Shown one piece after another: positions 37,701 to 51,600 of a DNA stretch of 64,000 nucleotides; the stretch's first letter is position 1, and the number at the start of each line of letters is the position of its first letter. The DNA is from Rhabdornis inornatus. Its lineage: Eukaryota > Chordata > Aves > Passeriformes > Rhabdornithidae. Under the pieces are notes generated by a model. The model made no database searches. It was not told the origin of the DNA and was given only the letters and a program-made list of their open reading frames with translations. Both the position numbers and the translations under genes were made by a program. The DNA lies in NCBI GenBank assembly GCA_013397075.1, contig VWZS01007474.1, positions 241,501 through 305,500 of the forward strand, given 5' to 3'.

Positions 37701-40700
37701 GGATCTGCTCCCTGACTAATCCTCTGGATAACCCCCATCACAGCACAACCCTGACCTGCCTGGAAAGGGGCAGAATAAATACAAGAACTTTTAAATTGGC
37801 TTCTTAAAAAAAAAAAAATCATATTTATTCCAACCCTGTGCTGTGCCATATTTATGGAGGCTTAGCTCTGCTGGCCAGCGTTTTGTACAGGCATTTAAAT
37901 AGCAGAGAATTAAAGAAAACGTTAATCAAAGCTCTCCCTCCTGTAAGCACACGGGTGATAAGAGTCCTCGCTCTCCTCTGGCTCTTGGCAGCTGTTTGTT
38001 CAGCAAACACCCCAGATGTGGTGCTGAGCAGCCAACACGAGCAAGACTCGTTTTTCATTACTAGGAGCTTGTGTAAGACAAAGGAATCTTAATAAGGAAG
38101 AGCTCGTTTCCCTGATCTCATTTTTATTACCTCCAGTCTCGTCTCCTGTTTGTTTGCATTTCATCCCCTCCTCCCTTTATTTCCATCTTAGTTGAGCTGC
38201 AGCCAAACCCAGCTCCCACAGCAGCATTTGCAATTTGCCTCTTCACAGGCTCCAGGACCTGATGGTCACACTGTGGCCAGGGCTCAGGACAATTTGCTTT
38301 TCACAAGGGCCACAGGCAGCCCAGAAAACCCCAGAATCACTGAGGCTGGAAAGGAATCCAGGACCATCAAGTCCAATCTGTGAACAACTTTTTCACCAGC
38401 CCAGAGCACTGAGTGCCACCTTCCTTGGACACCTTCAGGGATGGGGACTCTAAATCTCTCTGGGCAGCCCCTGCCAAGAGCTGACCACCCTTTCCAGGAG
38501 GAAATTCCTCCCAAAGTCAAACCTGAAAGCTGGCATATCTTTTAGTATGAATCCAAGGTGTTTCAGCTCAGAAATAAGATATTAGCCACAATACCTGTTT
38601 GTCTGTCATTAAATAATGACCAGAGTTGGGTCATCTGCACCAAAGTCTCCTCAGCAGCACTTAGGAAGGATCTTATCTATTGTGCAGGGTCCCAGTGAGC
38701 TCAGCCAACTGCTCTCAGGGCTCCAGCTCATCACTGGTGTATGGAAGGAGTTGGAGTGAGATGATCTTTAAGATCCCTTCCAACCCAAACCATTCCAGGA
38801 TTCTGTGATCTCCCCACAGATCTCTGCCCTGCCTGACTGCTCTTGAACTCTGCTTTGTACCTCCCCACACTGATCCAGCTCACCCAAGGTGTTTCCTGTC
38901 AGGGAACTGCTCCTCAGAGCATCAGCTCTGACAACAGTGATTCTCCTGTACAAGGCAGGTGGGGGCCGTGGGGACAGAGCTTGCCAGAATCGGAGCAGGG
39001 AGATTAATACTAATGTCTGCAGTGAAACTGTGCTCCACAATCCTGACAAATCTACCTGCACACCTGTAGGGAGCTGTGCTCAGCCTCAGCCTGGCACCTG
39101 CCCTGGTTATGGGGAGAAAAACTGGGAAAATAGTGATGCATGTCCTGAGATGCCATCCCTGGGAAAGCAGCGGGGTGGGGAGGCCCCAAACCACAGAGGC
39201 TGCAAGCAGGGGCACTGCCAGCCCTGCCCACCCTCAGTTTGGATGGCTGCCACTTTCTCCACCTTCCCTACAGGGAGATGATGCTCTCTGGAGCTCACTC
39301 TGCTCCCTGCCCCAGGACTCCATCCCTGCTCCAGCTCTGCCCACACAAACCTACAAGGGGATCTGACACCTTCCTCCATCCTCACCACGTCCCTCCCCAG
39401 TGCAGCCCCAGATCTGATTTACAGAGCTTTTCCAAACTCACCCCATGTGATTGTTTCACACATGAAGCACAAAGAACCAGTTTCTCTGTGACCCAGAAAT
39501 GGGGTTGTTCTCTGGTCTGGGTGGTCCCTCTGATAGGCACCAATTCAGGATGGGCACCTGGGCACCCACAGAGCAAAGCAGGGACATTTGAGTTGTGCAG
39601 GTGCTTGGGACCCTCTCCAGCTCTGTCCCAGCCTATCAGCATCACGATCAAAAATTAAAACATTTGATATTAGAATGGTAGAAATGCATCCCTCCCCCTC
39701 AGCAGCGAGCATATGGCATACAAATCCTCAAATAGGCTGCATTGCCTCTTTAAATTATCTCCAGAGAATACATCAAGGGATATTTTCCTGCTTGAAGCAT
39801 GTTTTTGATGTAGTGACTTTCATCTGGTGTTTCACTGATCCTGGCGTGGCAGTGACTGCCTTCCTTGATTTCATGTTTTGACCTTAAACACCACAGGTCC
39901 TGCTGAGCTCTGCTCTGCACGTCCCTAGAGAGCCCAGGGAAAGCTCCCACATCTCAGCACCCCCCAACAGACCCAGGATGGGCTGGGGGTCCCTTACCTG
40001 AGGCTCTGGGTGCTGCAGCTGCCAATGGATGGTGCTGAAATGCTCCTGGCCACGCTGGCACTGGCCAGGGATGTCCAGCCTGTGGAGGAACTCGCCCAGG
40101 ACTTGACACTCTCTGCAGGCTCCAGGCTGAGAACGGAGCCAACACTGGAGCAGGCATCCCTGAGGGGACAGGAGAGAGCTGTCAGCTCTGCAGCTGCAGG
40201 CATGAGGGGTTGTGGGTCACTCTGATGGTGACACAGGGCACAGAGCTGTGTCACCACACCTCCTGTGTCCTCACACCTCCACCACAGCAGCTCCAGCTGG
40301 TGGGCTCTGCTCGGGCTGGTTTGTGGCACCAGCACAGAGAAAAGAAACCTTTCCAGGCAGCCTGCTCCTTGTACCATTGTTGCTGTCATTCATCATTTAA
40401 TTAAGTTTTTGCAAGCGCCCTGAAGACCTTGGGTAGGAGAGCTCTGCACTCTCTGCTGTGCCGAGGGCTGGAGCTGCAGTGACAGAGCCAGTGTGGCCCC
40501 AGGCACTCCATAGAGCCCTAAACACCCCAGGACCTCCCCAGGGCTGGAACTGCAGTGACAGAACTGCTGTGACCCTGGGTACCCCACTGTGCACCCCTGG
40601 GCTCCTCCAGAGCCAGAGCTACGCCAGCCCACCCACCAGGAGCCCCCAGACCAGGTGCAGTGCATGAAATCCTTTAGGATCTCAGTTTTCCTTCAAAGCC

Positions 40701-43700
40701 AGAGATCATCTCTCAAAGCACAGCCCAGAGGAGGGGAAGCATCCCTGGGGATAAGAGCCAGAGCTCCCAGGGAACAGGAGTGGGACAGTGGGCATGGGAC
40801 ACACAGCACCAGCACATCTGGATGCCAGTGCGAGCCCTGCCCGTGCAGCTGCAGCAGACACTGGTTCATAACCCCTCAGAGCAGCAGCTGGTGGTCCAGG
40901 AGCTGTGGCAGAAGCAGGCACAGGCTCTGTCCTCTGGCAGCACCATCTCCTGGGATCACTCACGTGTCTCTCCTGGAGCACAGCGACTCCTTCGCCGTCC
41001 GCACGCTGCAAGGACCACAGCAGAGGGTCAGCGACGGCTCCTGGGGACCCCAAACCCACCACGAGGTGCAAAACTTCCCAGACCGACGGCAGCAGAGCCC
41101 ACGTGGCCGGGGCAGGGATTGAGCTGAGCCGGGGAACACTCCCAAAACAGCCACAGGGAGCAGGGCTGGAGACCCCTCCCTGCTCCTGGCTGGAAATGGG
41201 ACCCCAGGGCAAAAGGAGGGAGCAGAACGGGGAGTGATGCTCGGGGCTGCTCCTGCCAGCAGCAGCTGCTGTTCCTGCCGGGAATCACTTCTCACCTCCA
41301 CTGATGCATCAGCTACATTGGAAATCACTCTTCCTTTGGGAAGCAGTGTCTAAGCTCACGGTTTCTATCTCACCCTTCCCGGGTTTAATCACCACACAGA
41401 GCAAGAGCAAGTGGTGATAAGCACACCTCAGCTTTTTTTTCGCTTTTTTTTTCCATTTTAAACTCATTTGTCTGTTTTGTCTCCATTTGTCATGATGCCC
41501 CTTTAGCTGCGTGGCAGAGGGGAAAATTGAAGGGCTTTAGAAATAACACCTGAAAAATGCACTTGGATTCTTTCCTCATTTTTTTCCTAGTAAAACCCTC
41601 TACCCAATCACCCAGATTCACTGGCTCCTCTGGCTCCTGGGGACAATCAAAGCACGATTTTCACTCAATGAACACAGCGCTGGGGCACCAACAAAGTCCT
41701 GTCAAGGACCTGCTGTACAAATGGGGTATTCCCACCCTTTTTTCCTCACTTTAGGCTGGGCCACACGGGATGATTTTACAGGTGACACTTTCCATGAAAC
41801 CTTCCATTAACACCAAGTTTTTTGCTGTTACATTCAGCGCAAACACGTGAGGATGAGGACATGAAACTACCCCGGGTTTGTCCAGCACTGCCTCTTCTTC
41901 ACAGAGCAGCTGAGCCCTCCCCCGGTTCCCCCAGCCCCCGTTTAGCTCCTCACCTGTCAGCGTCGCTGTCGTCGCTGTCACGCAGCCCCTCCAGGGCCAC
42001 CTGCAGGTCGGCGATGCGGCGGATGGAGGTGCCCAGGTCAGCCTGCAGCACCTGCCTCACCTCTGCCAGCTCTGCCAGCTGCTGCTCCTGCACAGGGGAC
42101 ACCAGGTGAGGGCCAGCACCTGACCTGGCACCTGAGCTGTGAGTGGGGTGGCTGTGAAACCATCCCACCCTCAGCCCAGTGCTCCCAGTGCCTGTCAGGG
42201 CTGGTGCACTATGCCTTGTGGTACTGTGGACATAAACTGCATCTCCCAGTGCTTAAAGCGGCTCCAAGACAGATGGAGAGGAATTTCGGATAAGGGCGTG
42301 GAGTGACAGGGCACAGGGAATGACTGCCCACTGCCAGAGGGCAGGAATAGATGGGATATTGGGAAGAAATCCTTCCCCGTGAGGGTGGTGAGGCCCTGGC
42401 ACAGAGAAGCTGTGGATCCCTGAAAGTGTCCAAAGACAGGCTGAACAGGGCTTGGAGCCACCTGGGATAGTGAAAGGTGTCCTGCCCATGGCAGGGAGTG
42501 GGACAGGATGAGCTTTGAGATCCCTGCAACCCAAACCATTCCAGAATTTACAATCTGACACAACCCACACAGCTCCACAGACCCAGCGTTGCCCTTCTTG
42601 CACACTAAGGACACCAACTTGGCCCTGCACCCGTGTTTCCTCCCATCCCAAATCCTTCCAGCTGGGCAGGACCCCTTCCTGCTGCTCCTAAGCCATCACA
42701 GGGCATAGATGGGGAGCAGCAGACCTGCAGAGATTGAAGCTGCCAGCTGTGAAATCACCGTGGCAGCGGTGACAAGCTGAGGGATGATTTGAGACAGGCC
42801 ACGGCACAGGAGCTGGCACAATGTCACAGGAAATAATGGAAGGCTTGGAATCACTGGGCACACGGGCCCCAGGGGGAGAGCATCTCAGTTCATCAAAACA
42901 TGAAAAGAAACCGCCCTGTTTGGGTCGCACGGTGTCACTGCAGCTCCTGGGAACGCGCTGATGTTGCTGAAAACCTCAAGAAGTTTTCTGAAACTTGGTG
43001 CTCCCAAACCCTCCACTTCCCTCCTGGCTCGGGCAGAAGGTGGAAAAGAGCTGTTTCATCAAGGGAAGTATTTCATCAAGGACCTCAGGGGCTCAGAACA
43101 GGGCACATGGTGAAACACAAACCCCTGAGAGGAGAAAAGAGCCCCAAGCTCCGGGTGCCTACGTGCCTGTGTTCAGCTATTTGGGACTGCAGGAGCAGGG
43201 AGTGAAACCACTGCCTGATAAAGAGCTGAGCCCTTCCACAGGCTGATAAGAGCCTCCACTGACCCAGCTCCTCATCTGCAAGCTATTGCACAAATTAAAT
43301 ATAGTTCAATGGCTGCATTTAATTCCACTCCTCTGTGTTGTTAACAGGGATGGGCAGGAACATCCCCCTGCCAGCACCCCAAACCTGCTTCCTCTGTCCA
43401 CAGACACAGAAATCCCCTGGGATGGCTGTGGGAGCAGCAAACAGAATGTCCTGGGGGCTGGTGGGATCCCCCCTGACCCCACTAAGAGGAAAGAGACCAT
43501 CCCAGGGGATGCTGCTGAGCTGGGGCTCCACCTGCCACCCCCAGAACGTCCCTGGGCACCCACACTTTGTGGCACCCACGCTGGTGGCCCCAGGAATGGG
43601 ACCTGCAGGGCACTGGGGTGACACTGGGGATGTGGGTGGCCCTGGGGTCCCCTGCTCACAGACCACCCGAGGGGTAATTTGAATGTGAGCCAGAAAATAG

Positions 43701-45601
43701 AGCTGACACTGCTCAACCCCACATCCCAGCTGTCCCAAATATCATCCACAGAGACACCTCATGTTTTTCTCCATACCCTACAATTGTCTCAAGGAAAGGA
43801 ATAATTTTGCCAATATGATTCAATTTCAGATGGAAAAATACTGCATAACACAAACTGACAAGGCCCAACCCAGCACCAGGCTCCTGGCACCCAGGGAGCT
43901 GTCGGATACCTTTGACACACATTGTTTCTATCTAAATGTAAATCCAAGAAGCTTTTCTCTTTTCACACAGTCCCCGGGCTGAGAACTGATAACCCTGACA
44001 CTGGGCAGAGCTGGCTTCTTGTTTCCTCTGAGCAGAAAAACAGGAGAAATAAAGGGGGAAATATATCAGTTAAGAAAACTCATATTATTGGGCAAACTGC
44101 ACCATGGGCTGAAGGGCTGAAAGGAGCATCCTCTGCTGTTAAACCCCTCTTGGCACAGCATCTCTGGCTGCTTCCATCAAACCAGTCAGACATGCACAGC
44201 AGGACCAGCCTGACCAGCTCAGAACCCCTGGCTGATGTATATTTTATCATCAATAAATAAAATATACGTTCTGCCTGCTTCTGAATACATTTCCAAACCA
44301 GATTCTCCCATTCATACTGGGGGAGAGATTGCCCCAGAGCAAGGGACTGGCTGTGCTGGTGGGTCAGAAACCACGATTTTAGAAGGCTGAGGTTGATTCC
44401 TGCCGACAGGGAGCCTGGATTAAAGGTTTCCCCAAGACAAGGGGACAGGAGCTCACTCAGGGATGGCTGGCACCCAGCAAACCCACAGGGAGCTGCTCTC
44501 AGCTGGGCTCCTGCCTTTGCCCAGGGGCTCCCAGGGAAGAGATTCTGCACATCCCTCATGGAAGGGAATTTCTAAACCTGCTTTTTCTTATGAGGCTTTT
44601 TCCCCTCTGAACTAATTCAGTCTGGAATTATTTGAAGAGAAGTTAAAAGGAGATAAACAAAACCAGCAGTGAAATGATCCGTGGGACTCCAAAGGATTCC
44701 CAGGCCAGCACCTTGTCCTTGTCACCTCCTTGTATTTTCGTTTGTGGTTCTGCTGTGACACCCTCTTTGCTCGCTCCCATCCACCTCAAGTGAAGTGTAA
44801 TCTAATTAGTCCAATTTGGATCACTTTTCTTCCAAGAACTTAGCGCGCACCTGCGGAATTCATCCATCATTATTATTTTTAATTAAGCCGTTAACTCGCG
44901 GGGTTTTCGGGAAGTTTGAAGTGACAAAATTTGCGCAGCTGAAGGCTTGAGTGAGATGGGGCGAGCACCGTGTAATTGGTGTGTGAGCAGCCACCGTCGC
45001 TGATGGATTCCTGAGGAATTTACTCTTTCAATGGCAAAGCAGAACCACAACAGCCCTAATTAGCGCACACACAGCTCCTGGCTCCTGCATCACCCGCCCT
45101 CACCTCTGAGGACCGGCTGCCTTTGATGATAATTGTCATTACACTTCCTCAAAGACATTCGCTCTTGAAGGGAAGAGCAGCTGGAAAAACCCAGGAGCGG
45201 GCGGGGATGGGGACAAGAGCTGTGGAGACATCAGAGGGTTTGCTGGGACCCTGCTGGGAGCGTGGCATTCCCGGCTGGAGGCACAAACAGCTCCCACTTC
45301 GCTTCTCAAGGTCACTGGAAGCGCGAAAAAAAACAAAACAAAAAAAAAACAAAAAAAACCCCAAACAACAACAACAAAACAAANAAAAAACTATAAAAAT
45401 CCCCCAATAAAACCCCCCTAAAAAACTAAAAAAACCCCAACCTTTAAAGTTTGCAAATGAGCAAAAACCCCTAATCCTGGAGTTCAGGCTGTGCTACGTT
45501 ACACAACGTGGCCATAGCGGGACCGGGGCACAAAGATCTGCCAGCAAAAGAACCAGGGAAAAAAAAAAAAACAAGGCTTATTTACACTGAGGCTCTCACA
45601 A

Positions 45602-45632
<31 letters not shown>

Positions 45633-48600
45633 AAATTTAAAAACCACCGAACTTGTGAAGAGTATCTTCACACCTGTACTTCAGTTTTCTGTAAAATTAG
45701 TTAATTATTGTGCTGATGAATTTCACAGCTTCATTAAAGAAAGCTGATTTTGGGATAGCACCCGCCAGCCCCCGTGCTGTGCTCGAGGAGCGGGGGCAGT
45801 GGAGCTGTGCTGGGTACAGAGGAACAGAAGGGGACCCAGCAAGTCCCTGGATTGTGCCTTGGCCACCAAGGGCTTCATCCAGCTGGATCAGCCTCTGTTT
45901 GTCCCTTGGAATTCCATCGAGAAGACACCTGGCTCTCCAGGAGAAGAGACCTGAGGGGTTCCTGCCCATGGCTGGATCCCATTCCAGAGTTTTCATCCCA
46001 GAGCTTCAGATTTCATTCAGATGCTTGAATTCTCCCATGAAATTCTCCCATGAAATCCCAGCTGTGCAGGCAGCTCAGCCAGCACCATGCTTCCCTAAGA
46101 GCAGCCTCAGGAGGGAAATCCTGGACAGTGCCTTGTCCCTGACACCCATTGTCCCAAATCCCTGCTCCATGCCTGCTTCCAGCCCTTCTCCACCCCTCCT
46201 AGCCCCTGTTCCATCCTTCCCAGACTCTGTTCCATCCTTCCCAGCTCCTGTTCCACCCTTCCCAGCTCCTGTTCCATCCTTCCCAGCCCCTGTTCCACCC
46301 TTCCCAGCTCCTGTTCCACCCTTCCCAGCTCCTGTTCCATCCTTCCCAGCCCCTGTTCCACCCTTCCCAGCCCCTGTTCCACCCTTCCCAGCCCCTGTTC
46401 CACCCTTCTCAGCCCCTATTTCCTCCTTCCCTGCACTGCAGCCTCACCAGGGGACACATGTAGGGGACAAGCATGAGTGTTAGTGCACACACAATGAACA
46501 CAGAGAGCAGGGTTTGGGTTTAAGATCCCCAGGATTAACTCCAAGCGGGAAATCCATCACTCCCTCCTCACCAGGACTCGGTGTCTGCTGTGGTCTGAGG
46601 ACATCAGGGGGCTGGGGCTGGCCTGGCAAGCTCTGGGTGTCAGCACAGCAGCTGAGAAATGAGGAGCTGCTGCAGGCTGGGATCCAGATTTTATTGGAAG
46701 AGGAGCTCCAGCTCCAGGGAGGAAACCCAGGATGTGCAGCCAGAGCAAAGAGAGTCCAGCAGGGCCAAGTCCTACCCCCATCATTACCAAACATGCTTGG
46801 AAAGTGTTCAAAACCCATCCTTCTTACAAAATTTATGAGGCACAGCCATCTGCCTGGCAGCCAGCTCTCATCCCTGCTCCTCACTGGATATTCCCTGCTG
46901 AATGGCACAAGGCTCCCCTAAACTGGGTGGGAAAAGAAGGAGGGATGGAACAGATGCCCTAAGCCTGGCTGGGGATGGTGGTGTGAGATTTTCCAGTGCA
47001 TTGACCACTGATAAATTAGATGCGAGAGCAAAATACCTTCTATTTGTACATTGTCTATACATATGCAATATATCTATATATATACATATCTACATATACA
47101 GGCAGCAGCTCTGAAAGAGGAAAGGATTTCTAACCCAGTCCCTGCCAGGAATTTGTCCCTTCAACACCCCCCTTTAAACCCTTTAAACCTCGACAGTGTG
47201 TGGTAAGTCCACAACCTCATCACTGTGTATTTAAATAAATTTTAAAAAAATGGTTAGGAGCAGAGCACGACTTTAGTAATGTCAAGTGAATAATTCACGC
47301 TGGATTTATAATTGATGGGGGATTTAGCAGGAGCAGAGCCATAAGTGGGTTTCTATTAACTATTGATGCTCCCCACCAGGCTCCCGACAAGCTGGGCCAG
47401 GCTCCTCGATCACAGCTCTGCCCCATGTTTTATTGAAGTGCTCTTAAGAGGACACACAGTCTGGGGGATGCCTCTGCTCCCAGGAATGTCACAGCAGCCC
47501 CCGGCTGTGCACATGGAGCCAGTTCCCATGGAGCAATGGAAAAGCTGGGATGGGGAGGTGAGTCTGGAGGAGCCCACCTGCTCCTTTCTCCTGCAGATGC
47601 CAGATAACCCCAAATATCTGAGTGCCTGGATAAACCCAGACCCCTCAGTTGTGCCTTACAAGTTCAGCTGTTTATGGAGGCTTGTGTCTTATTTGAGGGA
47701 GGTGCCTCTAAAATCACTTCCCGACCTCTTAGCACACTTTATTTAGGAGAGCACAAGTGCCAAGAAGTTCCTGTACCTTCCTTCACCCGTCACTCACATC
47801 TCCATATGAAACATTCAAAAAGCTTCTAAAAATATAGGCACAACTCCAAAAATACAGTGGAAAGAATACAGGGAAAGAATCTATCCAAAGAGCCAGAGCA
47901 TCCACATTCCAAACACTGCCCTTCCAGCAGAGCTGCAACAAACACCAAATACCACAGCAATAAACACCCAAAATCACAGCAACAAACACCCAAAATCACA
48001 GCAAGCACAGCTCCCCCAAGCCCACAGGGAAAGCAGCAGGATCAGGGAGCCCAGAATGCCCGTGGCACCTCAGCAGAGCCTCTCACTCCACCATCTCATG
48101 GCTCTGCAGAGCTTCAGAAGCTGAGACATCCGACCTCATTCCATGCCCAGGGGAGGCTGCTCTGGCAGCCAGAGCACACAGGGCTCAGCCTGGCTGGGCA
48201 AGGACAAAGCCTGACCCTGGTGCAGGCAGAGGATTGGGAATCATTCACACCATTCCCCTCGGGAATGCTAGCAGCCTCGGGGCAGAATGAATCCTGAAAT
48301 CTCCTTGATTGCTAACTAAAAGATTATTGACAAAATAACTGCTCCTAATTCAGCCCTGCTTCCAGGAGAACTGCAATATCTTTCAATTACTGCTCGGGAG
48401 CGAGGCTTTCCCTTGGATTACTGGAAGAAACAACATGAAAAGAGACACTTGGAAAGGGCTGAAAAGTGAAGGTGAATCTATTTTTGCTTCTCTCCAAACC
48501 CAGCTGGGGCTCTTCTCGCTCAGAGCAGGTTTAGCTGCTGGTTGGAACTGTCTGAGCTGCAGCCACGGGGGTGGTTTGGCAAAGTCAGGAGCTCCAGGAG

Positions 48601-51600
48601 GATCTGGTGCTTGGGCTGAGCCTGGCACACCCAGCCCTGGCACATCCAGCCCTGTGACCAGCACTCAGAGGCTGCTGCAGGGCCAGGGCATTTCCCACCC
48701 ACTGTGGTTCTGCCTGACATGGGGAGAACCAGCACAAGGAGCTGCAGGAATGACCTGAGAAACTTGGAATGGTAGATTCATCTAGGATGGAAATACCTCC
48801 AAGATCATCCAGCCCAGCTGTTAGCCCAGCTGTTAGCCCAGCACTGCCAAGTCAGCCCTAATCCATGTCCCCAGGTGCCACCTCCACACGTGAACTGCAT
48901 TTCTGTGAGCGGGCAAGGCAAAGCCACCTCCTTCCCACAAAAAAACCATGGAGCAGAGTGACTGTCCAGTCTCCCAGACCAGCCATGGACAAAGGGAACA
49001 TGAGGTTCCTCAAGAACAGCTTTGGTTCAATGGTTTGGGGCTGCAGAGAGATGCAAAGCAATTCCCTGCCCCTCCCAGAGTAGCAGCCCGGGACACCCAG
49101 GCACTCCCTGCACAGGGAACAGCTCTGTCCCCAGACCCAAAGCACACAAAAGCCCACACAGAAAATGACTTTTCTGGGGCCCTCAGGGGTTGTGAGGGGT
49201 CACCTCCAGCTGCAGCAAACCCCCCGTGGCCATGGGACCACCCAAACCCCAGGAGGAGCATCCCCTCACCAGCTCCATGCGCCGGCGGCTGGACTCCAGC
49301 TCCCTCTGCACCAGCTCGTCCATGTCAGCCTTCATCTCCTCCATCCTCCTCTGGTAGTACCTGGTGTTCTCCCTCTCCCGTGCCTCTGACTCGGCTGCCT
49401 TCTCCAGCTCCTCTCCCATCTGGATGATGCTGTCTCGCAGGCGCAGCACCAGCACCTGGTGAAGTTGGGAAGGTGTTGGAAATCTCTGTGTGAGCACCAA
49501 GCCTGGCAGAAACCCCCACACAGAGATAACAGCAGCGCCACGAACCATCTGTGCCGCCCTCCCAGCCCTTCCCAGGTGCTCCTTTCCCCACAGGTGAGGT
49601 GCTGGCACTGCCAGGCCTGGCTGGCACGAGCACAGGTGAGGAGGGGGTACCTCGAAGCGCTTCATCTGCACAGCCTGGAAGTCCAGCTGGCTCTCCAGGT
49701 CCCGGATCCGCGCTTCCTGCCGGCTGACGATGGAGCGCTCGGCCGGGCACTGCTCCAGCTGTGCTGCCCTGGCCTGAGCTGCCTGCAGCTGGGAGAGCAG
49801 GGGCTGTGTCAGCATCCCCCAGCCCCTCTGCTGAACCCCTCTGCTGAATCCCTCCCCAGTCCCTCACGTGCACTGGGAGTCTCTCCTAGCCCCCAAGGCA
49901 TTGCCCTCACTTCCCAAAGAATTCCCTGCTGTCAAAGCCACACAGCACAGGCCTGACACCGATGTGTGGCTCTGAATGGAGAACCTGCTGGCCAGGGACA
50001 CGTGTCTGGGGCTCCTTTGCTTTTCTCTTCTCACAGATTCTTTGAGGACAGCAGGCGTAAAAATTCACAGTCTTTGTGGAAAGCTGCCTGGACCAAGCTG
50101 TTTCCGGAGCTCTTACACCAAGACCTCCAAAGGAAACTGCCCTTTCAGTGATCCTGTTACAGCTCAGGTTCAGATTTTGAATTTGACCTAGAACTACAGG
50201 AATTTGTTTCCTTTTATCCAGCCTATCTCCAAAGCACCACCCGCTCCACCTCGGAGGGAGCGAGTCCCGCTTCTGATTCCTGGGCAGCTTAGCCACGCTC
50301 CAATAAAGCACTTAACTTAATGGGATTACTCATGTGTTTAAAATTAAATCCATCACTCCAGGAGGGTTGGCACTGCCACAGAGGCGAGGGGGTGCAGCCC
50401 CTGCTGGTGCCCACCCCAGGGCAGCCCTGGGGTCAGCCCATCCCAGCCACGGCAGTTCAGCAGGGGAGGAGGGAGAAGCCAGGCTGTGAATCCCAAGAGC
50501 TCTGCCAGGAAAAGATTTCTCCAGCCTAGAGAGGTCTCACTCCTCAGCAGGGGTGCTACAGGCTGGGCAGGAATTACCTTCTCCTGCAGGAATTACCTTC
50601 TCCTGCAGGAATTACCTTCTCCTGCAGGCTCTGCTTTTCTTTCTTCACATCCTCCACCTGTGTCTGCAGCTCCCGGATCTGAGCGATGTCTGTGGCCGAC
50701 TGCAGAAACAGAAAATTTGGAGTGGGAGCAGCAGGATCAGAACCAAGGGCTTGGAGCAGAAGGCTGGTTCCTGCCTGCACCTCCCCCTACTGGGACAGTG
50801 AGCTGCTCCTGGACTGCCCTGATGGAGCTTAATTCTCCCAATTCTCACTGCAGCTTCCCTAATTTTTGAAACAAGTATTTGTGCATCAGGACAGAAACTA
50901 GGTTGTTATCTCTGTCCTCAGGACATTTCCAGACACATGCTTCTGAATCCCTATCACCTCTGCTAGGGGCACCAGACTGTGAATTGTCAGCCTGGCCAGC
51001 CTGCCTCTCTCCCATGGGAGCTTTGGGATCCCTCAGCTCCCAGAACAATCCTTTGGGAGAGCCTGACATAGTTTGGATATGGCACTGAAAGCCCCAGGGC
51101 TGTCTGGCAGCACTTTTTAACCTCTGCATGAGAAAATGGTGAAAGGAAGAATAAAAATGACCCAGAAGGGCAGCTGTAGGATTCCCCAAGTATTGAAACT
51201 AAGGGTAAAACATCTCTTGAAAGACTCAAAACTGCACGTGAGAGGAGCTGACACTGTGAGCCTTCCCTTCTTCATCACAACAGCCTCACCCTCCTGTGCA
51301 CCACCTGCCACCACCTGCTCTGTGCCAGCCTGCAGGGCTTTCTGATAGCCCTCCCAGGGTTGGAGATGCTGCCCCAGCTCCTACCTGGGCGATCAGAGCC
51401 TTGTGCTTTTCCATGAGCTCGTTCAGGTCTTCCTGGTCCTCATCGATGCGTTTCAGCAGGTCATCTCTCTCATGCTGCAGCTGGAACAGCTGCTCATCCA
51501 CCTGCAGGAGGATCACTGGTTCATGGATCCCACAGGGAACCCCCAAATCCCCTCTGGGATGTGCTGCCAACAGCCTCCAGCCCACCAGAGAGGCAGAGCA

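Larger units (their letters stand above)
34781..39997 (-). other. MYO18B: MYO18B last intron, 5.2 kb
   Basis: GT-AG, phase 2. Holds three CR1 fragments, a poly(A) run at 37806-37818 and AT-rich conserved-looking stretches near 36080-36290, 37230-37330 and 39640-39890. No coding sequence is seen. Confidence 0.85.
42088..49269 (-). other. MYO18B: MYO18B intron, 7.2 kb
   Basis: GT-AG, phase 0, the largest intron in the window. Holds CR1 fragments (42232-42555 and 48765-48890), an A-rich/AAAC tract, an (AAAT)n microsatellite, the 21-bp minisatellite and AT-rich stretches near 44810-45070 and 47040-47100. No coding exon is required or seen. Confidence 0.85.

Noticed and set aside
46107..46483. 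Repetitive Pro/Val or Gly/Arg/Glu protein frames
   Set aside because: Translation of the 21-bp minisatellite inside an intron.
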